Shown here: one piece after another, positions 12,931 through 26,331 of the stretch
How the letters are laid out: every line of letters begins with the position of its first letter
How positions within the stretch are numbered: position 1 is the first letter of the stretch
Origin: Sphagnum magellanicum
Taxonomy: Eukaryota > Streptophyta > Sphagnopsida > Sphagnales > Sphagnaceae
Direction: 5' to 3'
Assembly: GCA_021904315.1 (NCBI GenBank)
Contig: CM038910.1
Coordinates: forward strand, 5,890,001-5,954,000
DNA length: 64,000 nt
Program-made: the position numbers and the translations under genes
The notes under the pieces: model-generated
The model's input: only the letters and a program-made list of their open reading frames with translations
Database searches by the model: none
What the model was told of the DNA's origin: nothing

Positions 12931-13135
12931 TTGATAATTTTTCAAATTTTCAAAGATTTTGAAAATACTTGAATTAATGACTTTATAAATGGGTGCATGC
13001 AATACACTAAACAATTCATTCTTGTTTTTTAAAAAGCCTTGAACTTTATTAAAAAATACTAGCATGTGGTGAAACCATGTTGCCTCATGTGTTCTCATTG
13101 TAATTACTATTTTGTGGTGAGGCCACATTGCTTTG

Positions 13136-13954
13136 TGACGTGCTCCCAAGTCCCAAGTTAGCCCCAAGTTGGGCTAACTCACTCAAGTTACGGAATTTCT
13201 GGGACTCGAGGCACGCTCCCAGCTTCCAGCACTAAAGGGGGTGAGAGGGGCATGCTGAAAGCTCCAGGATAGACTAGGAAGAGGGACAAGCTTACTCAAT
13301 TACACGGTCTTGCATCCAAATCCAACCCACAAATGGGTTAGAACTCATTCTACACTTTTTTTAGTGTTAGGACAAACCACGGGCTAACTTGGATTCATTT
13401 GACTCATCACGGCCTGGACTCAGGGGAGCCACCACCTTCCCCCATATAGTATTCTCTGCAGCTCTCCGCCGCACCTACATCCAAATGACTATTTTTCCCG
13501 AGACTCCCAAAGTGGAGTTTCGGGAGTCCCGGTTTGGACTCCCGGGACTTTGGACGTTCATAACTCTTCGCCCCGAACTCGGATCGGGACAAGGTCTAAA
13601 CAAAAGTTGTAGCTTTCCTTGAGAGCTTTCCAACGGTCTCTCACACTTCACCTGCACGCATCGAAATCAGGTCGATTCCCGACTTTTAGTGGTCGGGAGT
13701 CAAACTGCCAATTTGACTCCCGACCCTTCTTTTGGCCATAACTTGTGCTACAGATGTCCAAATGGCTCATGCAAGGTCATTTTGGACATCTACACTTTGA
13801 GAACTTTCTAACGATATAAAGAACGCCTCAATGTGAAATGTTTTGACCCCTGCAATCGCGCTTTGAATTTTTGGGAGTCCCAGAGGACTCCCAAGACTCA
13901 TTTTTGGGAGTGTGAGTGGCGACCTCACAACTCCCTCAAAGTGGGGTTGCGACA
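13136..13954 (-). mobile_element. Solo LTR, family 1, short form (819 bases, TSD CTTTG)
   Basis: The element begins TGACGTGCTC and ends GGTTGCGACA (TG...CA), flanked by perfect 5-base duplications CTTTG at 13131-13135 and 13955-13959. No internal retrotransposon region adjoins it, so it is a solo LTR. I give the minus strand because in that direction the LTR would start TGTCGCAACC, a usual plant LTR start, and carries a TATA-like element before GGGGGAAGG; the orientation is tentative. Confidence 0.88.
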
Positions 13955-13959
13955 CTTTG

Positions 13960-14955
13960 AGTTCCTGCATTGCTTGCACAAGCTCAGAATGTTTTGCTTG
14001 GACTGCTCCTATCTTGTTTTTTTACTTTGACTTGCAAAATGTATTTGCCCATTATGTTCTAGTGATCTTTGAAAATTTTAGCTTATTTTCATATGATTTG
14101 TTGTGGAAATTCTTGAGAATTCTAGGAGGATAGGTGTTCTTTGTGGCACATCTTCTAGTGGCTTTCAGCAAAAGCATAAACTTCACTAGGTGACGTAAGA
14201 CCAAAAGGACAAAGGCAGTCTTTAAGTAGTGTTTTGCTCTGAGTTTGTTTTATTTAGATAAAAGAAACTCCACTATTTTATTTTGAGAAGGGGTGGTGGT
14301 CCATACTGGCTCATTATTATCTCTTGATTTTTTTCCTCAAGTGCAAAAGATGACGATGAGCCATGATCTAAGCTTATCGCCATCTTCTGTTGTTTTTTTA
14401 AAAATTGTTGTACACAAAGGCACCACATGTCATGCCCAAGATTTAATGTAATTATTAATATATTTTCAATTATAAAAATTAACTTATAATGAATTCATGT
14501 AAATAATTAGTCAATATAGCCAAATAATTTTAATAATATAACTTTATGATATTTATATTAATTCAATTCAATTATAATGAAAAATATAGTTATAGTAATT
14601 AAACTTTATAATTAGACTATATTAATTAATTTTAATCAAAAATAAAACTTTCAAAGTATAGGGCTTTTAAGCCTTTAAATATAATGAAAAATATTTATTA
14701 TTATTGATATTGGAAACATTTAAATTTATAATTCTTTTTGTTTCAAGTTGTTGTGTTTGTATAAAAAAGTTGTAGCAAATTGGAAAAAATAAGTTACTAT
14801 CCCTTAAAATAATTGTTTGTTTGCAATTGTTTATTTAAGGGAGCTTGAAGTTTTTGGGTAGTGGTGGCAATTGTTATTGTTGGGGAGATTCAAACTTTTT
14901 TTTTTTTGTTTTTGGATTGATTGTCATTTAAAGATTTGAGTGTTTTTGTTATAGG
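13960..14955. other. AT-rich intergenic DNA
   Basis: It contains one outlying palindrome unit (14300-14390) related to the 11630-12625 array. The rest (14400-14950) is very AT-rich with no recognisable gene; it may include the 5' part of the zinc-finger relic that follows, because an acceptor-like TTGTTATAG stands just before 14955. Confidence 0.4.
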
Positions 14956-16068
14956 ATGGCATGTCCTCGAAAGACATTTAAATGCTAAGGAAATGTGATT
15001 GTCGATAATCAACAAGTGAATGTTGTAGCAAATGAAGAAGAAATTGAAGTGGAACAAAAAATTATCATCTATATTCCTACTTTTGAAGGTAAACCTTAAT
15101 CCCACTCCTATTCTTGAAAGTAAATTTATTATGATGGATGATGCATTTCATGTGATAGGGTTTAAAAGAGTGTAATGCAACACAATACGAATAAAAAATC
15201 CCAATCCAAACCCTAAACCCCATCTTCATTTTCTATTTGAAAATGGGGTGGGGTATTTTTTTGCCCAATTTTTTCCAAGCAATATCTTCATTGTTTGAAG
15301 GTTTTAATTGCTAGCCTATTTATAATTCCCTTTTTATATTTAATTTTTATGCTAATTTGTAATACCTTCATATTTTGTATCATTTTATTGTTAGCTTGTT
15401 TGCAATACTTTCATCATTCTTAAGGATTATTTTTTGGTTTGATTTTGAATGTTGTTTTTGTAGGAGCTTCGGTGGTTTCATATGACAATGATCAAATAGA
15501 AGTACAACCAAATCATGCAATAGAAGATGAAGATTGGGTGCATGAAAGGTCAAAGTGGAAGTGCAAGATCAATGGATGCACCCACACTTATGCGACTGAA
15601 TGGCTATTTCATCAACATTTGGACAACAAACATAGGCTTTGCATGGAAGTAGGCAAATCTTGCCGTCCTTTCATTCGTGTTGGGGGACCAAGGCAACAAA
15701 ATCACCATGCTATGAACGTTCGAATTTTGAGCAACCCACATGCAAGGCAAAAGCGGAATGAAAAGAAGGTTATCGATAAAATGAAAAAGAAAGCAAAGTT
15801 AAAATGGGATGAACTCCAAGCCCAAGCGCAACAAATGGAATGGGTTAAACAGCCTTTGTTGGTATGTTTAGCCTCCAAGATCTTGTTGGGCATCATTGGG
15901 ATTCTAGCATGGGAGGTGGTGTTCATCCCACAAAATGCATGAGCACGCGTTGAAAAGGATGAAAACCTTGTTGAGATAATTCGAGCAAGCAAAGTTGCTT
16001 ATGCAAAGCCTTTGAAAATTGCATGGGGTGCTCGAAATTGGACATTAGCCTCTAATAAACACAACTAA
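14956..16068 (+). pseudogene. C2H2 zinc-finger protein pseudogene, two exons, two in-frame stops
   Basis: Exon 1 (14956-15088) starts MACPRKTFKC, then a TAA, then continues in frame with GNVIVDNQQVNVVANEEE and ends at a GTAAAC donor. Exon 2 (15464-16068) follows a TTTTTGTAG acceptor in the matching phase and reads GASVVSYDNDQIEVQPNH, then a C2H2 finger of spacing C-x4-C-x12-H-x4-H (CKINGC ... HQHLDNKH, about 15569-15631), a basic stretch (KRNEKKVIDKMKKKAK) and, after an in-frame TGA at 15940-15942, another 41 open codons to the TAA at 16066-16068. Only two nonsense changes break an otherwise consistent 245-codon frame, so the loss is recent, or the first Met lies inside exon 2 and a shorter protein is made. 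I do not recognise the family; the finger suggests nucleic-acid binding. Confidence 0.6.
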
Positions 16069-17689
16069 ATCAAATAAATGGATGCAATATCCAAGTATCA
16101 CAATTCCGAAATCATTCATGGGCGGTATATTTCCATACTTTAAAAAAAAAAAAAAAAACATTGTTTGCATTTTAACATTGGAATGTAATTTTATTTATTT
16201 ATTTATTTAGTGTTAGGCTTCAAGGCACAACAAAAGAGGCTTTTGTTGCAAATGTAATTCAACTTGTGCTTGAGCATCGTTAACTATTTATTCATCACCA
16301 TGCAACCAAAGTTTTAGAAATTGCAGCAAAGTATTGCACCAATATGGGCATTCCTTCTAATTCATGCTTTTTAATTATAAATATAGTTTTAGTGCACGTA
16401 TGCACCATTTTGTATCGAACCATTATAGATTAACTTAGCATGATATATTTTTGTCACCATCCTTTTTATAGTGTGGTTATTTGAACATTTTTGTATCAAT
16501 CCACTTGTTTTAATTTTGACCTCTAATTTTGGGATTTGTAGATTTTGGGTTAATCTTATGCCATGTTGCACATGATACCCCCATCCATTATGAATGGATT
16601 ACATTTACAATAAACCAAATGAGCAATACCTTCATCTAATAGGGTTAACACATTTTATGGCTATGCTAGAGCATTTAAGCAATACCTTCATTATCCTTAT
16701 CATGAAATACTCACACAATAACCTTAACAAAAAATGTAATATAATATTTTTATATAATTACATTGCCCATTTTCATGAAAGGACCCTTCGGTGCATAAAT
16801 TAGTTTGTCTATGTAGGTATTGTAATCTTTTGATCTTTTCTTGTTTATGGTTAGGTTTTCCACAAAGTGTTTCAAATTGCAATACCCACATATTAACCAA
16901 CTCATGTTCATGTTCCATTACCCTAATCCAAAATTTTGCTTAATATATGTTTCAAATAAATAGGGGGGACATTAGGTTTAGGGAAAGTAAGCCCAACTTT
17001 TTGTCATTAATTGTTTTAAAGTAACCTTTTTCATAACATTTAGATTATTTTCATGGAATATTTTTTAAGTGAATTTATGTATTCACATACACACATATGT
17101 CTAATGAAATTCCTATTTTTCTTTTCTTTTTCATTAAAGGAGAGGAGGATGAAGGTGACTCCATGACAAAGGTATGAATGATAAAAAAACCTTCCCACTG
17201 GTTGGGGTCCCCCCCAAAATTAGGTTTAAAACATAAGTTGATAGTCTATACACAATTTAGGGTTACGCAAAAATAATTCCAAAATTAAGTTTAACGTTTA
17301 ATTCTAAGAAAATTATTGAATTCTTACATGTGCCCCTTGATGTCAAACATATTTTTTTCCACACCAAGTCCATGTTGTTAAAAGGTGATTTCTTTGGGTT
17401 TTGAATCTCAATATATTGAGATTTTGAAGCACGACCCATGTTTGAAACTATGCCTTGAGCTGATTGTACAAAAAATAATAATAAATTGATATTGACGTCC
17501 AAAATTTTATATTTGCAATATGTTGAATTACATGTTAATTGTCATATTCAATATTAATGCAAATGTACATGTTTTAAATACTTAATTTGTATCCTTCATC
17601 TAAACCATATAATCATGCACATAATACCCTAAATGCTAAGTATGGAAAACATATGATATGGTCTATGGCCATAATTAATTGTAAATTTT
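16069..17689. other. AT-rich intergenic DNA
   Basis: No gene recognised. A 16-base A run follows 16142. Scattered 'caatacccacat' and 'caataccttcat' strings (for example 16624, 16681 and 16880) foreshadow the array that follows. Confidence 0.4.
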
Positions 17690-18250
17690 AAATCCATATT
17701 ATCTATGGATAATCTAAATGTAATACCCACATCATAGTTAACAAACTACGCTATTTATGGAAAAAATAAACACAATACCTACATGACAATTTAAAGATGC
17801 ACATTGTATATGGGGGAAAACTACAATACCCACATTATGACCCTAATCCACACTATATGTGGGAGCCCTAAATGTAATACCAACATGACAATTTAAAAAT
17901 GCACACTATATGTGGGGGAAAAAATGCAATACCCACATTATGACTTTAATCCACACTATATGTGGGGGGAAAATACAATACCCACATTATGACTTTAATC
18001 CACACTATATGTGGGAGCCCTATATGCAATACCTACATGATAATTTAAAGATGCACATTGTATGTGGGGGCAAAGTGCAATATTCACATTATGACCATAA
18101 TCCACATTATATATGGGAGAGAGAAATGTAATACCTACATAATAATTTAAAGATGCACACTATATATGGGTGGCGAAATGTAATATTAACATTATGACCC
18201 TAAATCCACACTATCTATGGGAGGCCAAAATGCTAAATCCATATATCAAA
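17690..18250. repeat. Tandem array, about 55-base subunits in a roughly 110-base higher-order unit
   Basis: Alternating subunits read CACACTATATGTGGGGGAAA, AATGCAATACCCACATTATG, ACTTTAATCCACACTATATG and then TGGGAGCCCTAAATGTAATA, CCTACATGATAATTTAAAGA. TATGTGGG and CCCACATTATG are partly complementary, so each subunit can fold. About eight to nine subunits are visible, degenerating at both ends. Confidence 0.8.
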
Positions 18251-19199
18251 CATGGAACATTCTTAGTGGAATTTGATGACCATATTAAAACCATTCAGGG
18301 AAATTGATTTCTTTAAAATAGGAACAAAAAAATAAAAAAAAGAAAAAAATGATTAAGAAAAAAATCATATTGTTGATGTTAAAGGATGATATCACATTCA
18401 AAGGCGTTGTATCTTGATTTGAAAACACAACCTAAATAAATCAACACACATTTTATTAAGCCTTAAATTTAAACCCTAAATAATCCTAATGATAAATGCT
18501 CTCAACTTAATGATTATATAAACAAAACTACAAATGGAATACAAAAAACATTTATAACAATTATGTTTTGAATTTTAAAGTTAATCAATTAAAAATTATA
18601 ATGAATGCAAACATTAGCCTTAGAGTATTAAACTAATTACCCCAAAATTTTATATATAAACCTAAAATGTTTTAATGGTAAATGTCATAAAAATTAATAA
18701 CTATATAAACATATACAAATGCCATACAAAATAATCTTTTAGGAGTCAGTGATGAATTAAAATTGAAACATAATGAAAAGAAAAAAAATAAATGAATGAA
18801 ATAAAAGTTTATTTTCTTACTTTTAGTGTGGTCACTTCAACTTGAGACTTTCTTCATTCACCTTCAAAAAAGATAAAATGCATCTTGTTGCAAATATTTG
18901 TATGTGAAAATTTGGCCAAATTTTCCCCCAAAATCCAACCTAGGATAGATTTTGATTAGTATTAAAAATTGTGCAAATATTCATAAATGTTTGATGTCTT
19001 TTTAACTTTATTTATCAAGCATATTCCTTAATTAAATTAAATACATCTTGCATTAAATGGTCCAAAGTGGAGGTAGAGGACTATTGTCAAAAAAAAATAA
19101 ATCACAATTGCAATACCCACATTTTACATTATATTTTTGCAATTGAAATCCATAATTTGTAAGTGCATAGGTAGGTATAATGATGTGTGGGTAGGTAGG
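18251..19199. other. AT-rich intergenic DNA
   Basis: No gene or ordered repeat seen; isolated 'caatacccacattt' near 19110 resembles the preceding array. Confidence 0.4.
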
Positions 19200-19745
19200 T
19201 TTTGTCAATAAGTAGATGTTTTACAAATAATTAAAATGGCATTACTGAAAAATGTATCTACTTTTTGGTTAATTTCTAGAGTAGGTAGCAGTTTAACCAA
19301 TAAGATATATAGAGTTTACCAAGAAATAAAAGTTTAGCTAAAGAAAAATATAGGTTTAACTAAAAGAAATAATTTTAACTAAGAAGATATATAGGTTTTG
19401 CCAAGGGATATAAGTTTAGTCAAAAAATATAAGTTTAACTAAGAAGATATATAGGTTTTGCCAAAAGAGAGAAGTTTAACCAATAAGAAATATAGGTTTA
19501 GCCAAGAAATAGTAGCCAAAAAATATAAGTTTAACCAAGAAGAAATATAGGTTTAACCAAGAAATAAAAGTTTAACCAATAAGAAATATAGGTTTAGGCA
19601 AAAAATAGAAGTTAGTTAGTAAGATATATAGGTTTAACCAAGAGATAGAAGTTTAGTCAAGAAAAAATATAAGTTTAACGAAGAAATAAAAGTTAACCGA
19701 TAAAATATATAGGTTTAACGAAGAGGAGATAAAAGTTTTGCAAAG
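19200..19745. repeat. Degenerate short tandem array, units about 20-40 bases
   Basis: Repeated variants of ATATAGGTTTAACCAAGAAA and TAAAAGTTTAACCAATAAGA run through the segment, at least 15 times. It has no coding capacity. Confidence 0.75.
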
Positions 19746-22700
19746 GTAAGTAAGGATTAATTGTTAGTTAGTAGGTAGGGTTAAGATTTAGGTTAGTATA
19801 GCAGCTAGATGGGTGGGTAATATGGAGGTTAGGGTTGGGAAAAATTTGGCAATGAAAAAAAAATGGTCAAAGGTCAGTAGCCAAAAAAGATTGACTGTGG
19901 TAGAATGTTGGTTGACGTAAGGTTAAAAGGTGAATGAAATAGAAGCGAATCATCTAGCCCATCCTATGGATAGAACGGCCCGCCGGTGTAGACATGGGGG
20001 TTGAATTCACTTTGGCCCAACATTGGTACATATCTTGTAAAAGGGGGAATAGACATGCGAAGCGTGACAAAACATGTTGCAACCGGAATTATTTTTGGTT
20101 ATTTTTTTAAGGTTTCTAGTGTGAAAAGGAAGTCACATGTATTTTTTTAAACATAAAAAATCACATGATATTTTGTCTTTTATCATTCATTGGAATGTGT
20201 CTCAATTTGTGGAGGCTATGATCATGATGGCACAAATTAATATAAAGGAATGATGTTTTGGGGATAGACTTGGTTGGTTTCTTTTTTTTTTGTGTGGGAT
20301 TGTTGTGGCATTGGTGATGGAATGATACTACTTGACAATAAAGATAAAAAAACAAGTTGTCAAGAAGCTAAATACTTAATTTATTTTTATAATTTGGATA
20401 ACAAGCTTGACTTTCTCAAAAAAAGTCCTCCAATTTTAATTTTTTTTAAAAAAAATTTTAAAAATATTTCTATGTCAAGGTTTATGTAAAACATTTCAAG
20501 AAATGTTCATTTCAAAAATTTTGAAACCTATTAATAAATCATTTTTGTGTCTAAAAACAACCATTAGAGTGTTTAATGAAAGCTTTTGAGAACTTTTTAT
20601 CCATTGCATATTTTTCAAATTAATTCATATGTTTCAATGGGTCAAAACGTGTAAGAAGAGTTAAAAAGGGCGTCAGATGTTAAACATAATAAGTCAAAAT
20701 CAAATACTTATTTTTTTATTATTATCTAAAACCATAGAATTCATGGCAAGTTAGTTTTTTCTCCTTCTTATGAATGTTAAGGAACTTAGAATAGAAATTC
20801 ATTTGATTTTGGTTTTAATGTAGGACATTTGAAAATGTACAAGTATTGTGTCAAATGGAGTCAATTTTGCAAAGGATTATAACAAAGATTCATATAATAT
20901 TAAAAAATTCATTAAGAAAATATTGATGATATGAACATATTAACCACACTCTTAAAGCACTCATACTTTTTTAAATGTGAAGTTCTAAAACCTTAAAAAT
21001 TCAAAGAATGTTTCAAAATTGTTTCATAATTTTGTAATTTCAAAGTTCCTTTACCACATATAAATGGGTTATAATGTACATGATGTATTAAGAAAAGTTA
21101 TAACTTAAAATTTAATAAAATTAAAGAATGTGAAAATTTAATTACTAGTGATGATTAAAATTTTGATCATTTTTCAAGATGAAACATTGAATTTTAATGA
21201 ATTTTCACAATTTAAAAATTGAAAATTTATTCAATAATGACTAAAAAAAATGGATGCATTGAGAAAAATTTAAATATTTTTAAAAATAAGTTACAAAAAA
21301 TTTCATTTGTATGTAAAAAAAATGTTTTAGTAAAAAGGACTTGTAGCCCTTTTCCAAAGTAATCCTTTTGGTTCTTAGTTATAGGGTTTGACCCCAATGA
21401 TATATTAGGAACCTTCAACTATTAGAAAAAAAATCTATTTTCAACACCAAATTAAATCACCACTTTTAAATGTGAAAAATTAAACAAACATTACACTTAT
21501 GGTTCCTATTTGTGTGATTGCACCCATATGTCAATTTTTTTCTACGTTGAACAAACATTTGTTTACAATGTATTATGAGATGGGTGTTCTAACCTTCTTT
21601 TTGTTGCATGTTTCTATTTTGAAGAGAGAAACATATTTAAACTTCTATGTTTAGGAGCCCCCCATGTTCCAAAAACATTGGTGATGCAGCAATAAAATGC
21701 TCCTTCTAAATTTTTAAAAAAACTAGAAGTGTGCCCCTTCACTAATTAATAGAAGCATGAATAAGTATGGTGCGATTTGTAAAAAGGTATTTGTTGAGGT
21801 GAAAAAATGTTTAGGAATAGAATATGGATGCAACTAATGGGAGAATTGAACATGCACCCAAGAAGGTTCATCTTCTTTCCTTGGTGGGGTGAAGATGGAA
21901 ATTTTTATCTTGTGTTCTCATCATGTTCCCGACCTATTCCCAATGGGTTTTTCAAAATGTTTCCCAAGTTCCCAATGTGTTTTTCATAGGTGTTCCCAAG
22001 AACACCTCATTTTATACCATCATTTGCATCAATATTTCCTAGGGTTGCAACAACTTATGAACCTTGGGTGAACTAGCACCGACATTGGTAAATGGTAAAA
22101 TCCCCAAAATGCATTTAAATTCCTTGTAAATATCACAAATATCCCTTGTTTAAAACTAAATCAGGTTTTTAAAATCCAAATTTAACATTTTTGGGGCTTC
22201 ATATGGCCATTAAAAAACTTCACTAAAAAAGGTAAAGGTATTAGTGCAGGTGTTTGTTCACCTTGGCCAACTTGTGATAGGTTCTAAAATTGTAAGAAAT
22301 ACAACAACCGATGTTTTATAATAAATAAAAATAAGAAATATGTGAAAACTATTAGGTATTAGTTGCAAAACATTAATTTTGTATTTTTTTTATTTATAAT
22401 AAAATTTTAATTTAATGTGAGCAAGGTTTTGATTATTTTTTTTTTGTGTTTCTAGGGAGTTTATTTTGATGTTGTGATTTAAAATTTTCATTTTTCATAT
22501 TTTGAGATTCTAAAACACACAAGAGTAATGACAAACATTAAATAAAAGCAACGAATTAAATGTGGTATGGTTAACAATAGTCAGGGTTGTGGACCCTAAT
22601 CACCCGACTTGGAATGTGAATGTCCCCATGTACCCTGCCCCTCCCCCCCCTTCACACCAAAAAACCCCATTAGCTACTTCTTCCAACTTGCCTACCCAAA

Positions 22701-22879
22701 ACCCTAACCTTGCCTTTATTCTTCTAAACCCAAGTTTTTTCTTGCCTACCCACCTTTCCAAATTTCATTATTTAGCTCCCTACCCATTCTCAACAACATT
22801 CATATCCCTGGACCTCCCCGAGACACATAACAAAGTCATCCTTGGTGGGTGACAATGTTCTTATCAATGAATTTGTTCT
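19746..22879. other. AT-rich intergenic DNA with dispersed repeats
   Basis: No gene recognised. Segment 21890-22010 (TTCCCAATGTGT, GTTCCCAAGAACACCTCATT) resembles 10340-10450. Segment about 22075-22330 resembles 35330-35660 (shared pattern of a gapped 'ccaaatttaac', 'atggccattaa' and a 'gttcacc.tggc' string), so it is a copy of a dispersed repeat. Confidence 0.45.
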
Positions 22880-23280
22880 TATCAATATCACCATATCCTT
22901 GGGGCAAAATCATTTCCATGGGCACATCCTTTAACTGGCCCAATCTTCTCCCTAGGGAATGACCTCTCCTTAGGCCCATCATGTCCTTAGACATCTCACC
23001 CATGTGCCTATCTTCACCATGGGGCAACATTTTTTTCTAGGCCATATCCTTTCTTCGGCCCCATCTTCTACCCATCTTCTCTTTGAATAATTGTCTTTTC
23101 CCCAAGCCCATTTTCAACCTCAAGCAACATCTTTTCCTTAGGACACATTTTCTTTTTGCCCCCATCTTCCTTTAGGAAAGCCCATCTCCACCTCAGGGTA
23201 GTATCTTTTCCCCAAGACACATCCTCTCCTTGGCCCCATCTTTTCCTTGAGAAATTGTCTTTACCTTGAGTTCATATTCA
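22880..23280. repeat. Degenerate tandem array, unit about 65-75 bases
   Basis: Units contain variants of TTGGCCCCATCTTC, CTTAGGAAATG, CCCCAAGCCCATCTTCACC and GGGGCAACATCTTTTCC, repeated about five to six times. I see no coding role. Confidence 0.6.
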
Positions 23281-23789
23281 CCAATAGAACGAAACAACCA
23301 TTCCTCAAGGAATGTTAACATTCATTGGGCATATGATGGTTCCTTTGGAAAATCCTAAACCCTTAAGACTTTTGGCAATATGATCATGGGGGAGGTTTGG
23401 GAACATTCATTAACTATATGATGGATTTCCTAGGGAGCTCATATGCATAATTAAGAGCTTAAGGTTGGCCAAGAATTAGAAAGCATTAGCCTTTCAATTT
23501 CTTCCCACCAACCAAGTCAAACTTTTGTTTGAGGCTAAGGCTATTTCCATGCAACAACAATGAAGGATTTGTTAAGGGGCCGGTGCCAAGGTTGTCAAAA
23601 CTTAACATGATGCAACCATTTTGCATTGAGTGTCACACCAACATCTATTTTAACGTGTCCATTGTGTTAGTCAAATGGATGCATGATAATTTTTCTTGAC
23701 ACTTGAATAACCTTTGTTACAATTGGCAACTAAAAATGGATTTCAGTCGCTAATCTTGCAATGATTAAAAATTTTCAAACGTTGCAAGG

Positions 23790-25290
23790 TTGGCAATTTT
23801 TGGTCGTCAACTTGCGATGATTGAAGTTTTTTCGATCGCCCTTTTTTATGGTGATTGAAACTTTTCGATCACCACAAACAGGGGGCATGTTTTATGTTTT
23901 TGGAAAGCCCTCAACAAGCCTTCATCAAGGGCTTCCCAAAAACATATCACACACCTACCCTTTCTTGGTGACCGAAAAGATTCAGTCACCATTAGATAAT
24001 GGGGGTGTGTCAAGTGACAATCAAGTTTTTTTAGTTGCCACCCAACACACCCCACCATTGGATGGTGACTAAATTTTTTTAATCATCAAAGAGGACATGG
24101 GTGGGGGGGGGGGGAGATGATTTTTTTTCAAAAATGATTACATGCAACTCCTTTGCTTTTTTGGTGACTGAATTTTTTTAGTTGATGTCCAACATACCCC
24201 CACCATTGAATGGCAATCGAAAGGGATGGGGGATGTGCTATCATTTTGGGGAAAAAAAAATCATCCCCCACTTTCCCTCTTGGGTGAATAAAAAATTTCA
24301 TACACCATTCAATGGTGTGGTGTGTCAAATGGTGATCAAAATTTTTTAGTCACCATTCATCATTGGGGGCATGTTGGATGGCGACCAAATTTTTTTGGTC
24401 ACCATCTGATACACCCGGACTATCCAATGGCAATCATATTTTTTCGGTTGCCCAAAAAGGCATGAGGGGAAAGGCATGTAATGACAACAAGAACAAGGGG
24501 AGAACAAAATAAAAAGAAAAAGAAGAAGAGTGGAAGAAAAAAGGAAAAATTAAAAATGAAGGGAAAATATTAGCAAGACTAAGCAAAGGGAGAAAGAAAA
24601 GGCAAGAAGAAAAAAGAGGGAAAATGAGGGGGTGGGGATAAAAGAAGAAATGAAAAAAATCACAAGGTGGAATTAAATGAAAAAGGAAAACAAAACAAAA
24701 AGGGGGGTTAATAACCAAAGAAGAATTTTTTAAATAAAAGGAGATGAAAGAAGAAAGAATAGAAAGTGAGGACATATGAAAAAAAAGGAAAAAAACCAAA
24801 TTTAGGGGAATGGGGATGAAAAAAGCAAGAAAACAAGCAAAACAAGGGGGCAAAAAACCAAATGTTGGAGAAAGAAGAAGAAAACAAAAAGAGTGGTTTT
24901 CATGAAATGGTAATTGAATTTGTTCGACCATGTCAAATGGTGACCAAAATGGATTTGGTCACCACTAGATTTGATCGCCACTGTTGGATGGCAAACAATG
25001 TGGATTTAATTACCACCATCAAATTTGGTTGTCACTATCAAATGGAAATCAAAAGGGGGGGGATATGACAAGCCCCCTTTTGCTTGTTTCAATTGCTCAC
25101 AAAGATGGGTGATTTAAAGAAATATGGTTGCCATCCAACCGTCACAATTTCTCAAATGGCAACCAAAGTTTTTTAATCACCATAAAAAAGGGCATGCCAC
25201 ATGTCGAAAAAAAACCTTTCAATGAAAGCTTTCCCAAAACATGTGACAACCTTTTTTTGTGACGGATGAAAAAATTTGTTCACCATCCAA
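23790..25290. repeat. Degenerate repeat array built on ATTGGATGGTGACCAAA in both orientations
   Basis: Short units such as GGTGATTGAAACTTTTCGATC, CACCATTGGATGGTGACTAAA and TTTTTTAGTTGCCACCCAAC recur, partly as inverted neighbours. The same motif forms the array at 46620-47180. The middle (24480-24890) is a long purine-rich tract listed separately. Confidence 0.65.
24480..24890 (+). repeat. Purine-rich strand tract of about 400 bases
   Basis: The + strand is almost only A and G with few interruptions (AAGAAAAAGAAGAAGAG, GGGAAAATATTAG, GAGGAAAATGAGGGGGTGGGG-like runs). A long open frame on the minus strand here (24434-24931) is Phe/Leu/Ser-rich and only reflects this composition. Confidence 0.75.
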
Positions 25291-26331
25291 AAATGATGTG
25301 TGTATGACTAGACTTTTTGATGCCTTGGAAAGTCCAAAGAATGTTAATCCCTAATTGGTTTTGTTGTCCACTTGGGAAAAATAATGTTTTGTAATGTTGT
25401 GAATCCACCTACCACTGTCCAAAGATGCAAATCTCACAATGAAACAATGATCCTGAATGGAAGGTTAGGCCTCATCTTTAGGAGATAACAATTTAGCACT
25501 TGCATAAGTTGCCTTCTTGTGGCCACTAGCAATCATAAATTGCCCACTCAAAGTTGGGAGTCCTAATTATATATTGTATATATTTTTGTGATTATGCATT
25601 TTTCAAAACTTGCTTTTGCAAGGAATTTATCGCAAGGTAAAAGATGGATTCCTTGGGGAGAAGATGGAAGATTCCCTAGTGAACTTTATCCTTGACATTA
25701 TTGGGAACATCTAGGCAAAAATAATCCAAATTATTTTCCTTTGGGGAATTTGTTTCCGTACATATTGCCTTTTTGGGGGAGGGGTGTTCACCTTTCTCCC
25801 TTTGTTTTGTAATCATCTCAAGGATATGTAAGAATTAAAGGAAGGATTTATACTTAATTTTGTTTATCTTTGCATAACTATTATTCACAATAAACACATT
25901 TGGATTCCATTAAGGAAGATCATGTAGGAATTTAATTTTCAACACTATTAACCATAATTGAATATCCACATTATTGTTCAAACGAATACATTCCATGTCA
26001 CAGGAATTCCAATTTTGCCATGTTCATCAAAGACCATGAGTATATTAAAAAAAATTATGATAAGCAAAACATTCAATAGTTAAGAAGACCATGTTGATCT
26101 TGTAATAGATGAAACATTGATGGGGAAATTGGTGAAAATATTTTCTTATCATTTGTTCCAAATATTGCATCACAAGCAACAACCTTTTCATGCCATAAAT
26201 CCAACATTGATTTTTTTTGGTATGGAGTTCAAAACATGTATTTGATTAATCATGGATTAAAATGTTAATTATGAACTTTTCAAATTTAATGGTCAAGATC
26301 AAGTTTTTTAAACAAAACATTGGAAATATCT
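25291..26331. other. AT-rich intergenic DNA
   Basis: No gene, RNA or ordered repeat recognised up to the solo LTR. Confidence 0.4.

Noticed and set aside
24434..24931. A 165-codon open frame on the minus strand, rich in Phe, Leu, Ser and Pro
   Set aside because: It is the complement of a purine-rich tract and has no domain or codon pattern of a gene; composition alone explains the open frame.
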